Source: Defluviitaleaceae bacterium | GTDB taxonomy: Bacteria; Bacillota; Clostridia; Lachnospirales; WQUN01 | DNA length: 64,000 nucleotides | Assembly (NCBI GenBank): GCA_009780585.1 | Contig: WQZS01000012.1 | Span: 34,295 to 98,294 of the forward strand | Direction of reading: 5' to 3' | Shown: piece after piece, positions 1-7,992 of the stretch | Numbering within the stretch: position 1 is the stretch's first letter | Layout of the letters: every line of letters begins with the position of its first letter | Notes under the pieces: generated by a model | Told to the model about the DNA's origin: nothing | Database searches by the model: none | What the model saw: only the letters and a program-made list of their open reading frames with translations | Made by a program: the position numbers and the translations under genes

Positions 1-777
1 CCAATGCTCCAGCGGCAGCGGTTCAATCCATTTGGGGAAATTGATACGGATTTCCTTCATGGGGAATTCGAACAGCACTTTTTCGATGATCCCGTGGATG
101 TCTTCCATTTTTAGTTGCGCGGCGTTGACGGCGACCACGGGCGCGGAATGACGTTCCGCCAGCGTATCGCGCAAGGTTTCCGTTTCGGGCGCGAAGGGTG
201 TCTTCGTGTTGAGCAGGATCACGAACGGCTTGTTGATGTGCCGTAATTCGCGGATGACGCGTTCCTCCGCGTCCACGTAATCCTCGCGCGCGATTTCGGC
301 GATGCTGCCGTCGGTCGTCACCACCACGCCGATGGTTGAATGGTCGTTGATGACCTTTTTCGTACCCATTTCCGCCGCTTCGGCGAAGGGGATTTTATCC
401 TCGGCCCACGGCGTCGAAACCATGCGCGGTAGCTCGCTTTCCGCGTCCATGTGGCCCATCGCGCCCGGCACGAGGTAGCCCACGCAATCGATCATTCGCA
501 CCTTAAACGACGATACGTCGTCTAATTTTACCTCCACGGCTTCGTTGGGTACGAACTTGGGCTCGGTGGTCATGATCGTACGGCCTGCCGCGCTTTGGGG
601 CAGTTCGTCCTTCGCGCGTTCCTTACCGTATTCGTTTTCGATGTTGGGGATTACCAGCAAATCCATGAAACGCTTGATAAACGTCGATTTGCCCGTACGC
701 ACGGGGCCTACGACCCCTATGTAAATGTCCCCTTGCGTACGCTCCGCGATATCGCGGTACAGGTTTTGGTAGTCCAT
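1..777 (-). CDS. spoIVA: Stage IV sporulation protein A (partial, C-terminus beyond window)
   Basis: SpoIVA is the ATPase that polymerises on the forespore outer membrane and forms the basement layer of the spore coat. The 259 residues visible begin MDYQNLYRDIAERTQGDIYIG and carry a Walker A-like GPVRTGKST around residue 25, followed by DELPQSAAGRTIMTTEPKF and later VTTDGSIAEI, all typical of the SpoIVA N-terminal GTPase-like domain. The ATG at 777 follows a good GAAGGGAG ribosome site. The gene runs off the left edge, so the C-terminal half is not seen. A sigma-E-like promoter lies upstream (847-875), which fits mother-cell expression. Confidence 0.96.
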   Translation of the reverse strand, partial: MDYQNLYRDIAERTQGDIYIGVVGPVRTGKSTFIKRFMDLLVIPNIENEYGKERAKDELPQSAAGRTIMTTEPKFVPNEAVEVKLDDVSSFKVRMIDCVGYLVPGAMGHMDAESELPRMVSTPWAEDKIPFAEAAEMGTKKVINDHSTIGVVVTTDGSIAEIAREDYVDAEERVIRELRHINKPFVILLNTKTPFAPETETLRDTLAERHSAPVVAVNAAQLKMEDIHGIIEKVLFEFPMKEIRINFPKWIEPLPLEHW

Positions 778-800
778 AAAAAGCTCCCTTCATAATAAAA

Positions 801-846
801 AATGTACCGGCCTACGTTCTCGGGTTGAGAAATGTATCGGTACATT
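801..846 (-). other. Stem-loop in the spoIVA leader
   Basis: AATGTACCG (801-809) and CGGTACATT (838-846) form a 9-bp inverted repeat, with an inner TTCTC/GAGAA stem of 5 bp. It lies between the predicted sigma-E promoter and the spoIVA ribosome site, so it would be in the mRNA leader. Whether it regulates spoIVA or terminates read-through from asnA is not known; no T tract follows. Confidence 0.45.
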
Positions 847-875
847 ATTTTATGTGAAAGGGTAAAATATATTCC
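847..875 (-). promoter_or_regulatory. Sigma-E-like promoter of spoIVA
   Basis: On the minus strand GGAATATA (875-868) and CATAAAAT (854-847) are separated by 13 nt. This resembles the sigma-E pattern (about KMATATT, 13-15 nt, CATACAAT). It lies 70 nt upstream of the spoIVA start, a gene known to be sigma-E dependent in Bacillus. Confidence 0.55.
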
Positions 876-896
876 TATTTACATAGATAAATCCAT

Positions 897-1886
897 CTAC
901 AGCAGCGGCACCCCGGCCTTTCTGCACCCTTCCTTCGTTTCTTCGTCCCACACGCTTACCTGCACTTCGCCTACGTGCGCTTTTTGCAAGATCATCATGG
1001 AGAGCCGCGTCTGCCCGATACCGCCGCCCATCGTAAGCGGCAGCAGCCCTTCCAACAGCATTTTGTGGAACGGGAGTACCCGGCGGTTTTCGCAATTCGC
1101 CAGCCGTAATTGATCATCCAACGACTGCGGCGTCACGCGGATACCCATGGAAGAAAGTTCCACGGCGCATTGCAAGATATCGCTCCACACGAGGATGTCG
1201 CAATTCAACAGCCAATCGTCGTAGTCGGGTGCGCGGTTACCCAGGCCGATTTGCATGACGCAAGCGGTTTTCGATGCTTGGGTGAAGGCATTTTCACGCT
1301 CCTGCGGCGTTATGTTCGGGTATAAATCATTCAATTCGTGCGTCGTGATAAACTGTACGTCCCGCGACATCGGCATCCCGGTTCGCAAAGCGGGGTACAA
1401 TCCGCGCAGGGTTTCTTCCGTATCGCAAATGGCGCCAACGATTTGGGTCACCGTTTCCCGTAGGTATATGAGGTTGCGCATTTCCGTATCGATTACCTTT
1501 TCCCAGTCCCATTGGTCCACATAGATGGAATGAAGGTTGTCGAATTCCTCGTCGCGGCGGATGGCGTTCATGTCGGTGTACAAGCCTTCACCGACGGGGA
1601 AGCCGTATCGGTGCAGCGCGAGCCGTTTCCACTTCGCCAGGGAATGTACGATTTGCACGCGTTTGTCGGTTTCACGCACGTCGAATTCCACGGGCCGTTC
1701 CGCGCCGCTGAGGTCGTCGTTAAGCCCGCTCCCCGCTTCCACGAACAAAGGCGCCGAAACGCGCTTGACATTCAAAGCGGCGGAAAGCCGTTGTTCAAAT
1801 TCCCGCTTTAACCGCCCGATGGCAACCTGCGTGTCGTATACGGACAAGATCGGTTTGTACCCCGCGGGTATCGTCAACCGTGACAT
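897..1886 (-). CDS. asnA: Aspartate-ammonia ligase (asparagine synthetase A)
   Basis: AsnA makes asparagine from aspartate, ammonia and ATP through an aspartyl-AMP intermediate in the cytoplasm. The 329-residue length matches the family (about 330). Recognisable blocks are RLKREFEQRL, VSAPLFVEAGSGLNDDLSG, the KWKRLALHRYGF stretch, GLYTDMNAIRRDE, VDQWDWEK, and the C-terminal class II synthetase-like GGGIGQTRLSM. The start follows GGAGGTAAT. It lies 21 nt after the double-domain aldolase gene, so it is probably the last gene of the long minus-strand transcript before the separately promoted spoIVA. Confidence 0.95.
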   Translation of the reverse strand: MSRLTIPAGYKPILSVYDTQVAIGRLKREFEQRLSAALNVKRVSAPLFVEAGSGLNDDLSGAERPVEFDVRETDKRVQIVHSLAKWKRLALHRYGFPVGEGLYTDMNAIRRDEEFDNLHSIYVDQWDWEKVIDTEMRNLIYLRETVTQIVGAICDTEETLRGLYPALRTGMPMSRDVQFITTHELNDLYPNITPQERENAFTQASKTACVMQIGLGNRAPDYDDWLLNCDILVWSDILQCAVELSSMGIRVTPQSLDDQLRLANCENRRVLPFHKMLLEGLLPLTMGGGIGQTRLSMMILQKAHVGEVQVSVWDEETKEGCRKAGVPLL

Positions 1887-1907
1887 ATTACCTCCATTGG
1901 CAATCCC

Positions 1908-3200
1908 TTAATCCGGTAAGTTGAACGCTTTATTGATCGCCGTGATTTCGTCTTCCGTGATATGCACAAGCGTACCGATATCCTTGGCCGCGATGATCGA
2001 ATGTGCGGTAGCTTCGCATACCTCCAAACGGTCGAAGGCGTGGAGCAGCGTACTTCCCGTAGCCAGGATTTGGTTATTTTCACAAATAATGACGGGTGTC
2101 TGCTCCGAAAACGCGTCCGCTACGTTATCCGCGTTATCAAAGATATCCGCGAACCCCACCTTGCGTACGTTGCGCAGTTGGATATAACTCTCGGGTATCG
2201 TCCGCGTATCGAATACGGCGTCCGTTACGGCGAAGGCCATCGCGTTGGGGGGTTGGGCGCCGAGCACGGCGTTGATCGCGGGGTGCTTGTCGTATATCAA
2301 TTTGTGCATCCGTACCGAACGCGACGGTATTTTACCGTATTCCTTGCGGTTCCCCTGGATGAGGACGAGGTCATCCTCCGACAAATAGGCGCGGTCCGAA
2401 CCGTAGGGCGTGATCAAAAACATGCCGTTGGAAAGACGCGCGGAAAATGTGCCGCTGGTACTGCCCAACAGCCCTTGCTTGTAGGCGCGCTTCATAAAGG
2501 TCACCATGTCGCGGCGGGCGGCACATTCCTCCGCGGAATGGTTGCTCACCACAAAATCGATCATATCCATATGGTCGCGCATGGAGGCAAGCGCGAAATC
2601 CGCGTCGTCAAACGTTTTTAACGGACCCAGCTTATTGGCGTTGGATTGCGTCTTGGCCGCGGCTTCCAGCGTTTCGAATTTCATAAAACAATCAAACAGG
2701 TTGCCCCCGCCCACGACAATACCGTGGTTTTCCAGCATCACGAGGTTAAAGCCCTTTACGAATTGGGCCGCGATGGTTTCGCCCAACTCCTGCGAACCGG
2801 GGATGGCGTAGGGTGCCATGGTAATCTTACCGCACGCGTGCCGCACGTTGGAAAGCATATTCAACTCCGGCAGTTTGCGTGCCACGGAGAACGCCACCAG
2901 CTTCGGCGGGTGCGCGTGCAGTACCGCCCGTATGTCGGGGCGTTTCTTATATACCGTGGCGTGGAACGGCAGCTCCACCGACGGCTTGTGCGGTCCGATG
3001 ACCGTCCCGTCGGGCTTGACGAGGGAAATATCCGAACGCGTGAGCGCGCCCTTATCGATGCCTGACGGCGTTATCCAAATGTCGCCGTTGTCCTCCATAA
3101 CCGAAAGGTTGCCGCCCGAGGTCGTTGTCAGGCCGTTTTCGTAGATGCGGTTCATGATGGCGACGAGTTGGTCGGCCGGGTGAAGATAATCCAGTTTCAT
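1908..3200 (-). CDS. Tandem class II aldolase/adducin-domain protein, second domain degenerate
   Basis: Two class II aldolase domains are fused in 430 residues. Domain 1 (about 1-190) keeps the FucA/RhaD signature: TTSGGNLS and TPSG phosphate-binding loops, SVELPFHATVY with the acidic catalytic residue, LHAHPP and LENHGIVV with the zinc-binding histidines. Domain 2 (about 225-430) keeps the fold, with STSGTFSAR and TPYGSD, but the equivalent positions read SVRMHKLIY, LGAQPP and CENNQI, so the metal ligands are gone. The start overlaps the rhamnulokinase stop as ATGA, behind AGGAG. Likely role: cleavage of L-rhamnulose- or fuculose-1-phosphate; the substrate is inferred from rhaB next door. 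Confidence 0.85.
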   Translation of the reverse strand: MKLDYLHPADQLVAIMNRIYENGLTTTSGGNLSVMEDNGDIWITPSGIDKGALTRSDISLVKPDGTVIGPHKPSVELPFHATVYKKRPDIRAVLHAHPPKLVAFSVARKLPELNMLSNVRHACGKITMAPYAIPGSQELGETIAAQFVKGFNLVMLENHGIVVGGGNLFDCFMKFETLEAAAKTQSNANKLGPLKTFDDADFALASMRDHMDMIDFVVSNHSAEECAARRDMVTFMKRAYKQGLLGSTSGTFSARLSNGMFLITPYGSDRAYLSEDDLVLIQGNRKEYGKIPSRSVRMHKLIYDKHPAINAVLGAQPPNAMAFAVTDAVFDTRTIPESYIQLRNVRKVGFADIFDNADNVADAFSEQTPVIICENNQILATGSTLLHAFDRLEVCEATAHSIIAAKDIGTLVHITEDEITAINKAFNLPD

Positions 3201-4507
3201 GGATTCGCGCTCCTATCCTGTGCGGTTAGATTCCCGTATGATGTGGCCTCGATCGGGCCCGTGATGATTTTCTTGCCTGTGTGTAACGCGGTCAAGCGGT
3301 TCAAATATTCCGCCTTCGCGCCGCCGCCGATGATGTTGATCGTATCGTATGTTTTTCCCGTCAGTTCCTCCAATTGCGCCGCCGTCTTCGCGTAGCAATG
3401 GGCGAGGCTTTGGTAGACGGTCTTGGCCAATTGGCCCGGGGTATTCGGCACCCGCAGATTATTTTCCGCGCACGCCTTTTTTATTTCGTCTGTCATGCTT
3501 GCGGGAGAAAAGAAACGTTCGTCGCCGCAGTCCACGACGGATTCGATTTCCGCTTGTTCCGCGGCTTCGCATAATTCGTCGTAGTTATAGGCCCCGTCCA
3601 ATTCTTTTTTCACGGATTGGATCATCCATAAGCCCATGATGTTCTTTAAATACCGGATTTGGCCGCCGTATCCGCCTTCGTTGGTAAAGCCTGCCGCGCG
3701 GCTCGCGGTTGAGGTATCAGCCTCATCCCTTTTGATCCCCATTAACGACCACGTACCCGAGCTGATGTAGATCGCGTCGTCCTTCGCCGCCATCACCGCG
3801 CTTGCCGTATCGTGCGTGGCGGGGGCGATAACGGCGATATGTTCGCGTCCCCTAAGCCTTCCGATTTCCGTCCCCGGCTGCGTTAATTCCTTGAACAAAC
3901 GCGCGGGTAACCCCAACCGTCCGATGATCCCTAAGTCCCATCCGCGCGTTTTAGCGTTAACCAAGCCCGTCGTCGTGGCGTTGGTATATTCGTTGGATAC
4001 GGCACCGCATAAACGGTAGTGCAGATAATCGGGGACTAATAAAAAATGCGCGGCTTTTTCCAACAGCTCGGGTTGGGTGCGCTTCACCGCCATAAGCTGG
4101 TAAACCGTATTAAAGGGCTGGCTTTGGATCCCCGTACGTTCGTACAATTCCTCTTCGGGGATGACCGCGTGTACGGCTTCGCGCATCCCCGCCGTGCGCT
4201 TGTCGCGGTAGGCCACGGGGTTGCCAAGCATATTACCCGCCGCGTCCAGCAATACGAAGTCCACCCCCCAGGTGTCAATGCCGACGCTTAAGGGGGATTT
4301 GCCGTTTTCGGCGCATTTATCAATGCCCGCTGTTATTTCGCTTAGGATGCGCTCAAAATCCCAGCACAATTGCCCGTAACGCCAAACCATGCCGTTATCG
4401 AAACGGTGGATTTCCTCGGTTTTAACTTGTCCCCTATTAGGGGACAAGTTCCCCAGGATCATCCGTCCCGAAGACGCGCCGACGTCTACCGCCAAACGGT
4501 TGTTCAT
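3197..4507 (-). CDS. rhaB: Rhamnulokinase, C-terminally shortened
   Basis: This FGGY-family sugar kinase would phosphorylate L-rhamnulose. It shows LAVDVGASSGRMILG at the N-terminus, EIHRFDNGMVW, VGIDTWGVDFVLLD, YRDKRT, and in the C-terminal domain PATHDTASAV, YISSGTWSLMG, INIIGGGAKAEYLNRL and GPIEATSYGN. The start chosen is ATG 4507, overlapping the kinase stop as ATGA behind GAGG; an upstream in-frame start at 4531 would overlap more. It ends abruptly after GNLTAQ with five unrelated residues, whereas family members usually continue for roughly 30-50 residues. A 27-bp palindrome (4424-4450) encodes NLSPNRGQV in the first loop. No rhamnose isomerase gene is present. Confidence 0.9.
   Translation of the reverse strand: MNNRLAVDVGASSGRMILGNLSPNRGQVKTEEIHRFDNGMVWRYGQLCWDFERILSEITAGIDKCAENGKSPLSVGIDTWGVDFVLLDAAGNMLGNPVAYRDKRTAGMREAVHAVIPEEELYERTGIQSQPFNTVYQLMAVKRTQPELLEKAAHFLLVPDYLHYRLCGAVSNEYTNATTTGLVNAKTRGWDLGIIGRLGLPARLFKELTQPGTEIGRLRGREHIAVIAPATHDTASAVMAAKDDAIYISSGTWSLMGIKRDEADTSTASRAAGFTNEGGYGGQIRYLKNIMGLWMIQSVKKELDGAYNYDELCEAAEQAEIESVVDCGDERFFSPASMTDEIKKACAENNLRVPNTPGQLAKTVYQSLAHCYAKTAAQLEELTGKTYDTINIIGGGAKAEYLNRLTALHTGKKIITGPIEATSYGNLTAQDRSANP
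4424..4450. repeat. 27-bp palindromic element inside rhaB
   Basis: Perfect palindrome with 13-base arms (AACTTGTCCCCTA) around a single central base. On the coding strand it starts at codon position 1 and encodes NLSPNRGQV. It shares length, outer AACTT/AAGTT and design with 11755-11781 and 54564-54590. Confidence 0.8.
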
Positions 4508-6024
4508 ATCAACAGCCTCATGCGCAGCCAACCGTCCTTATATTCGTAGGTCATTTGCGCGTTATTCTTTTTAATGAAGTACTGGATGCTTTGCGTACCG
4601 AAACCGACGCCCGTATTCGGATGGCGGTGCGGCAAGCCCGTTTCCGCGTCGATCACAACCTCGTGGTACGTCGTATTAGCCACTTCGATAAAATATTGGT
4701 TGCCGTGGTACATACCGAAGACCTTGATCACACGCGGATGCCCTTCCTGGATTTTTTTGCACGCGTTGACCGCGTTTTCCAACGCGTTTGAAAGGGCGAC
4801 CGCCAATTCGGTTATCTCCGCCGCCACATGGTCGATCCGCTTCATTTGGATCTCCACTTCGATATGGTTAATGCGCCCCCATTCCATGTAATGGCACAGC
4901 ACCGCGTCCAAAATGCGCTGTCCGGTCATTTCCCGCTGTATTTGCCGTTGCTCGAGGGCGCGCATTTGCGTGTCCGCGTTTTTTACCAATTCCTTTGCGG
5001 TCGCCACGTCGTTATCTTTTAATGCCGAATACACCATTTGCCCGATGTGGCGCATATCGTGGAAGAACATACTCGCTTCCTTACGCTGCCGATGGGTGGT
5101 GTCGTCTTGTTGCTCCAGCGACGCGACCAATACGTTCATGGCCGCCATGTGGTTCTTCATTGTGGAATGGTCGTGCAGATGACGCAAACGCTTCAAGTCC
5201 TGGTAATTTTGGATCACCGCCGCCACCAGCAGGCTTAGGCACAGGCTGATGGCCACCGCCGCCCACGTTTCGGGGAAGGTGTACCACGAACGGACCGTTA
5301 AAATACGGAAATACCATTCGGCGTTAACGATCTGTATGGGTTTTTCAACAAAGTGCCTGCCGGTTTTCGTGTTCACGCCCCCGGCGATAAGCTGGCGTTC
5401 GTTTGTATCGGGGTTAGTCCGCCACACTTCATAATCGAAGCCCATCATATGTAATTCGTTGAGGTTCGCGCCGTCCAGGGCTTGCGGATAATTAAGCGTG
5501 ACGGAAACGATACCCCAGAATTCCTCCCCGATAAAAACGGGCAGCCTGCCCACGATGAGCATACCGCCCTGCACCCCTTCAAAGGGGCCGCCCAATACGA
5601 GCCGGCGCGTTTCCTTGGCGGCGATGGCTTCACGGTTCCCCGCCCCCGGCAGAAAAAAATCCAAGTCGATTACCGCTTCGTTCCCTTCGCGCGGATAAAC
5701 GTCGGATACGATCCCCCCCGGCGCGATCAGCATATTCCTGATGGCAGGGTCATCCGTCAGCATGGAAGCCAGCCACGATATTTCCTCCACATCGCCGCCC
5801 CTGTATTGGATATAGGCGGCCAGGGTTTCGGTCCGTAACAGCAACCGCAGCATCGTGTATTGGATGGACGCGCTTTTTTCGGCGATCAATTGTTCCATGT
5901 TAAGGTGTTCCACGCGGTTGCGGTTAAACACCATGACCGCCACCAGCGACAAACAAAGCGCGAACGTAAATAAAAACATTCCCACGCTGCGGGAATGTAT
6001 TTTGCCTAAAAGGACTCCGTGCAT
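4504..6024 (-). CDS. Membrane sensor histidine kinase (extracellular sensor, GHKL ATPase)
   Basis: The 506-residue protein has an N-terminal membrane helix (about 15-33), an extracytoplasmic sensor region of about 220 residues resembling a CHASE-type domain, a second helix (about 262-282), then a kinase core. The H-box is FFHDMRHIGQM, the N-box ALSNALENAVNAC and a G-box GVGFGTQSI, as in AgrC/LytS-like kinases that partner LytTR regulators. Its start lies 1 nt after the stop of the response regulator, and its stop overlaps the start of rhaB, so regulator, kinase and sugar kinase are translationally linked. The ligand is unknown. Confidence 0.88.
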   Translation of the reverse strand: MHGVLLGKIHSRSVGMFLFTFALCLSLVAVMVFNRNRVEHLNMEQLIAEKSASIQYTMLRLLLRTETLAAYIQYRGGDVEEISWLASMLTDDPAIRNMLIAPGGIVSDVYPREGNEAVIDLDFFLPGAGNREAIAAKETRRLVLGGPFEGVQGGMLIVGRLPVFIGEEFWGIVSVTLNYPQALDGANLNELHMMGFDYEVWRTNPDTNERQLIAGGVNTKTGRHFVEKPIQIVNAEWYFRILTVRSWYTFPETWAAVAISLCLSLLVAAVIQNYQDLKRLRHLHDHSTMKNHMAAMNVLVASLEQQDDTTHRQRKEASMFFHDMRHIGQMVYSALKDNDVATAKELVKNADTQMRALEQRQIQREMTGQRILDAVLCHYMEWGRINHIEVEIQMKRIDHVAAEITELAVALSNALENAVNACKKIQEGHPRVIKVFGMYHGNQYFIEVANTTYHEVVIDAETGLPHRHPNTGVGFGTQSIQYFIKKNNAQMTYEYKDGWLRMRLLI

Positions 6025-6025
6025 A

Positions 6026-6781
6026 TTACGCGCCTTCGCACAGCTTGGCGCTGATTTCCGCCAGGTAGCGCAGGTAAGCGTTTTTAACCGTTACAAATTT
6101 GGGCCGCGGGATCGGTACTTCCAGGTTATTGTTCATATAAATGAAGCGGTTATGCAGTTCGCGTACGTGCGTCATATTGATGACGAACGATTGATGGACG
6201 CTTAAGAAACGCTTGTCCTTAACGATTTCCGCGACGGCTTGGCTGAACGCCGAGCGGATCGTTTTGGACTCGATGTATTGGCCGTTGGTCAAATGGAAGC
6301 GGAGCGCGCGTCCGATATATTCGATCGCCACGATTGAGGAATACAGGATATTGACCGTACGCCCCGGCGCCGAAAGGACGTAAAACAGCTCTTCCTCTTG
6401 TTTTTGCCCGGCGATGATCTTATCCAGGATTGTAAATAATATCCCCTTATTTATCGGCTTAACGATATATTGCATCGCGGATACGCGGTAGGCGTCCAGC
6501 GCGTAGTCTTCCGATTGCGTGAGGAAGACCACCGTGGCGTCCATATCAACCGCGCGTATCTGCTGCGCCAAGGCAATGCCGTCGATTTTGGGCATTAATA
6601 CGTCCAGCAGATATAAATTAAACCGCTGGCCTGCACCGAGCGCGTCCGCCAATTGTTCGGACGAATCGAAGACGCCGTAATGGATGTCCATCCCCGGCCT
6701 CTCGTTTCGGTACATATTAAGCAATGCCTTGATTATGTTTAATTCCTCCGGAAAATCGTCGCACACGGCAATCGTAAACAT
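6026..6781 (-). CDS. LytTR-family response regulator
   Basis: Receiver domain at residues 1-120 with acidic pair DD at 8-9, phosphoacceptor Asp60 in LLDVLMPKIDG and the conserved Lys in YIVKP. A LytTR DNA-binding domain follows (about 145-245), with FLSVHQSFVINMTHVRELHNRFIYMNN and IPRPKFVTVKNAYLRYL. Length of 251 residues is normal. It is encoded 4 nt after the nucleoid-protein gene and 1 nt before its cognate kinase. Its targets are unknown; the downstream sugar genes are candidates by position only. Confidence 0.92.
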   Translation of the reverse strand: MFTIAVCDDFPEELNIIKALLNMYRNERPGMDIHYGVFDSSEQLADALGAGQRFNLYLLDVLMPKIDGIALAQQIRAVDMDATVVFLTQSEDYALDAYRVSAMQYIVKPINKGILFTILDKIIAGQKQEEELFYVLSAPGRTVNILYSSIVAIEYIGRALRFHLTNGQYIESKTIRSAFSQAVAEIVKDKRFLSVHQSFVINMTHVRELHNRFIYMNNNLEVPIPRPKFVTVKNAYLRYLAEISAKLCEGA

Positions 6782-6785
6782 ACCT

Positions 6786-7754
6786 TTAGCTCCTTATACA
6801 CAATCTTTTTATCGTTACCGTAACCGTACCGTCTGTATGGGGGGTTAGTTCCAGCTCATCTTCATCCGCCGCCAAGTGGGCGGGGAACTTGATTTCGATA
6901 CCGTTATCCCCGATTATTCGCTGTACGGCGAAATGTGAACGCGCCACACGTTCGCCGAGGGGCAAATCGGAGGTGATACCCGCTTCGCGCATCACGGAAA
7001 GATAGCGGACCTTTTCATCCTCGTCTTCATCGAAGACGTTCGCGGCTACGTTGTCCATCGACACGAAGCCTTCCTCGGCTTCGGCTTCCTCGACCAACGC
7101 GGCCTTGATTCGGGCGGAAACCTTCGGATTATTGTTATGGTATTCCTGCACGAATTCGCCGCTCACGTCGCTGATCAGTTGGGCTTGCTCTTTTTTGGAA
7201 GGGGTCGTGTCACATTCCAAAAACGACGCGGAGAAGAAATCGTCCTTTTCCACCAAGCCGATGGGCATCGCCGAACCGTCCAAGCCGATTAAACAGGCAT
7301 ACTCGACCTTGCCGCTCGTGAAGGGTAAGGCACGGCCCTTGGCGATTTGGTTCGAATTCCCCTTCAACTGACCGGTGTATGTCTCCTGGTAAGGCAGTAC
7401 GACGACCGCGAAATATTCCGCGCCCTTTTCCGCCGCGTGGGCAATCAGCAAATCGCCGGGGGGGAAGTCCTTGATGGCGGAAACCGACTCCTGTAACTTT
7501 AACGTTACGGCGCTTGCCGTATCCATAAAAAAAGCCGCCCCGCTTTGGTATTCCGTAAGCAACTTATACAAAGCCGAATCCGGCTTAAACAACGCTGTGC
7601 GCGCGGCGGGGTTATTGATCATTTTCTTAACATGCTTGACGATGAACGTTTCACAGGTTTCCGAATCGATGTCCAGTTCCGTTTGGGAAAGGACGGGGGG
7701 CGAACCGAACCCGCCCAATATATGTAATATGGCTTTCTTAACGGTTATTGCCAC
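6786..7754 (-). CDS. Nucleoid-associated protein, YejK/NdpA family
   Basis: The 322-residue protein has the layout of the 37-kDa nucleoid-associated family: an N-terminal KKAILHILG start, a central AVVVLPYQETYTGQL region, a YACLIGLDGSAMPIGLVEKDDFFSASFLECDTTPSKKEQAQ stretch and an acidic C-terminal part with DEDEDEKVRYLSVMREAG. Family members bind nucleoid DNA; their precise job in Clostridia is unclear. The start is a GTG at 7754 behind GGAGCTG, only 5 nt after the stop of the 57-residue acidic gene, so the two are co-translated. No ATG start fits better. Confidence 0.82.
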   Translation of the reverse strand: MAITVKKAILHILGGFGSPPVLSQTELDIDSETCETFIVKHVKKMINNPAARTALFKPDSALYKLLTEYQSGAAFFMDTASAVTLKLQESVSAIKDFPPGDLLIAHAAEKGAEYFAVVVLPYQETYTGQLKGNSNQIAKGRALPFTSGKVEYACLIGLDGSAMPIGLVEKDDFFSASFLECDTTPSKKEQAQLISDVSGEFVQEYHNNNPKVSARIKAALVEEAEAEEGFVSMDNVAANVFDEDEDEKVRYLSVMREAGITSDLPLGERVARSHFAVQRIIGDNGIEIKFPAHLAADEDELELTPHTDGTVTVTIKRLCIRS

Positions 7755-7759
7755 TTATG

Positions 7760-7933
7760 TCAGCTCCATTCCTCTTCGTCATCTTCCCCGTCGTCATCCC
7801 AAAGGGTGTCGCCGTCTTCCCACAAGCCTTCGGTCTCCGCTTCGTCCCCGAGGTCTTCGTCATCCCAGATATCGTCGTCGTCGTCCCAATCTTCATCGTC
7901 TTCAAATAACGCAACCCACGTATCGTCAACCAT
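7760..7933 (-). CDS. 57-residue ultra-acidic Trp-rich protein (unrecognised)
   Basis: Short open frame starting MVDDTWVALFEDDEDW and ending DDEEEWS. Thirty-two of 57 residues are Asp or Glu, six are Trp spaced along the chain, and there is no Lys, Arg, His or Cys. ATG 7933 follows a GGGGGATG ribosome site with a strong promoter upstream (TTGAAA, 16 nt, TATAAT). It is the first gene of the operon leading into the nucleoid-associated protein. I do not recognise the family. Composition resembles DNA-mimic or histone-chaperone-like acidic proteins, but that is inference. A Lys/Thr-rich shadow frame over the same DNA is not the gene. Confidence 0.7.
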   Translation of the reverse strand: MVDDTWVALFEDDEDWDDDDDIWDDEDLGDEAETEGLWEDGDTLWDDDGEDDEEEWS

Positions 7934-7964
7934 AAAACATCCCCCGTAAAATATCGCTTCCTTG

Positions 7965-7992
7965 ATTATACAGGGATTTCATTTGATTTCAA
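7965..7992 (-). promoter_or_regulatory. Sigma-A promoter of the acidic-protein/nucleoid operon
   Basis: Minus strand TTGAAA (7992-7987), 16 nt, TATAAT (7970-7965), 31 nt upstream of the acidic-protein start. Its -35 box overlaps the -35 box of the divergent ychF promoter. Confidence 0.7.

Noticed and set aside
1962..2621. 219-codon plus-strand open frame
   Set aside because: Shadow of the class II aldolase gene, whose motifs and overlaps with neighbours are convincing.
7349..7360. GGTTCGAATTCC, like a tRNA T-arm
   Set aside because: It lies within the nucleoid-protein coding sequence and no cloverleaf or acceptor stem surrounds it.
7738..7929. Lys/Thr-rich 63-codon minus frame over the acidic gene
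   Set aside because: It overlaps the start of the nucleoid-protein gene and lacks the ribosome site that fits the acidic frame.
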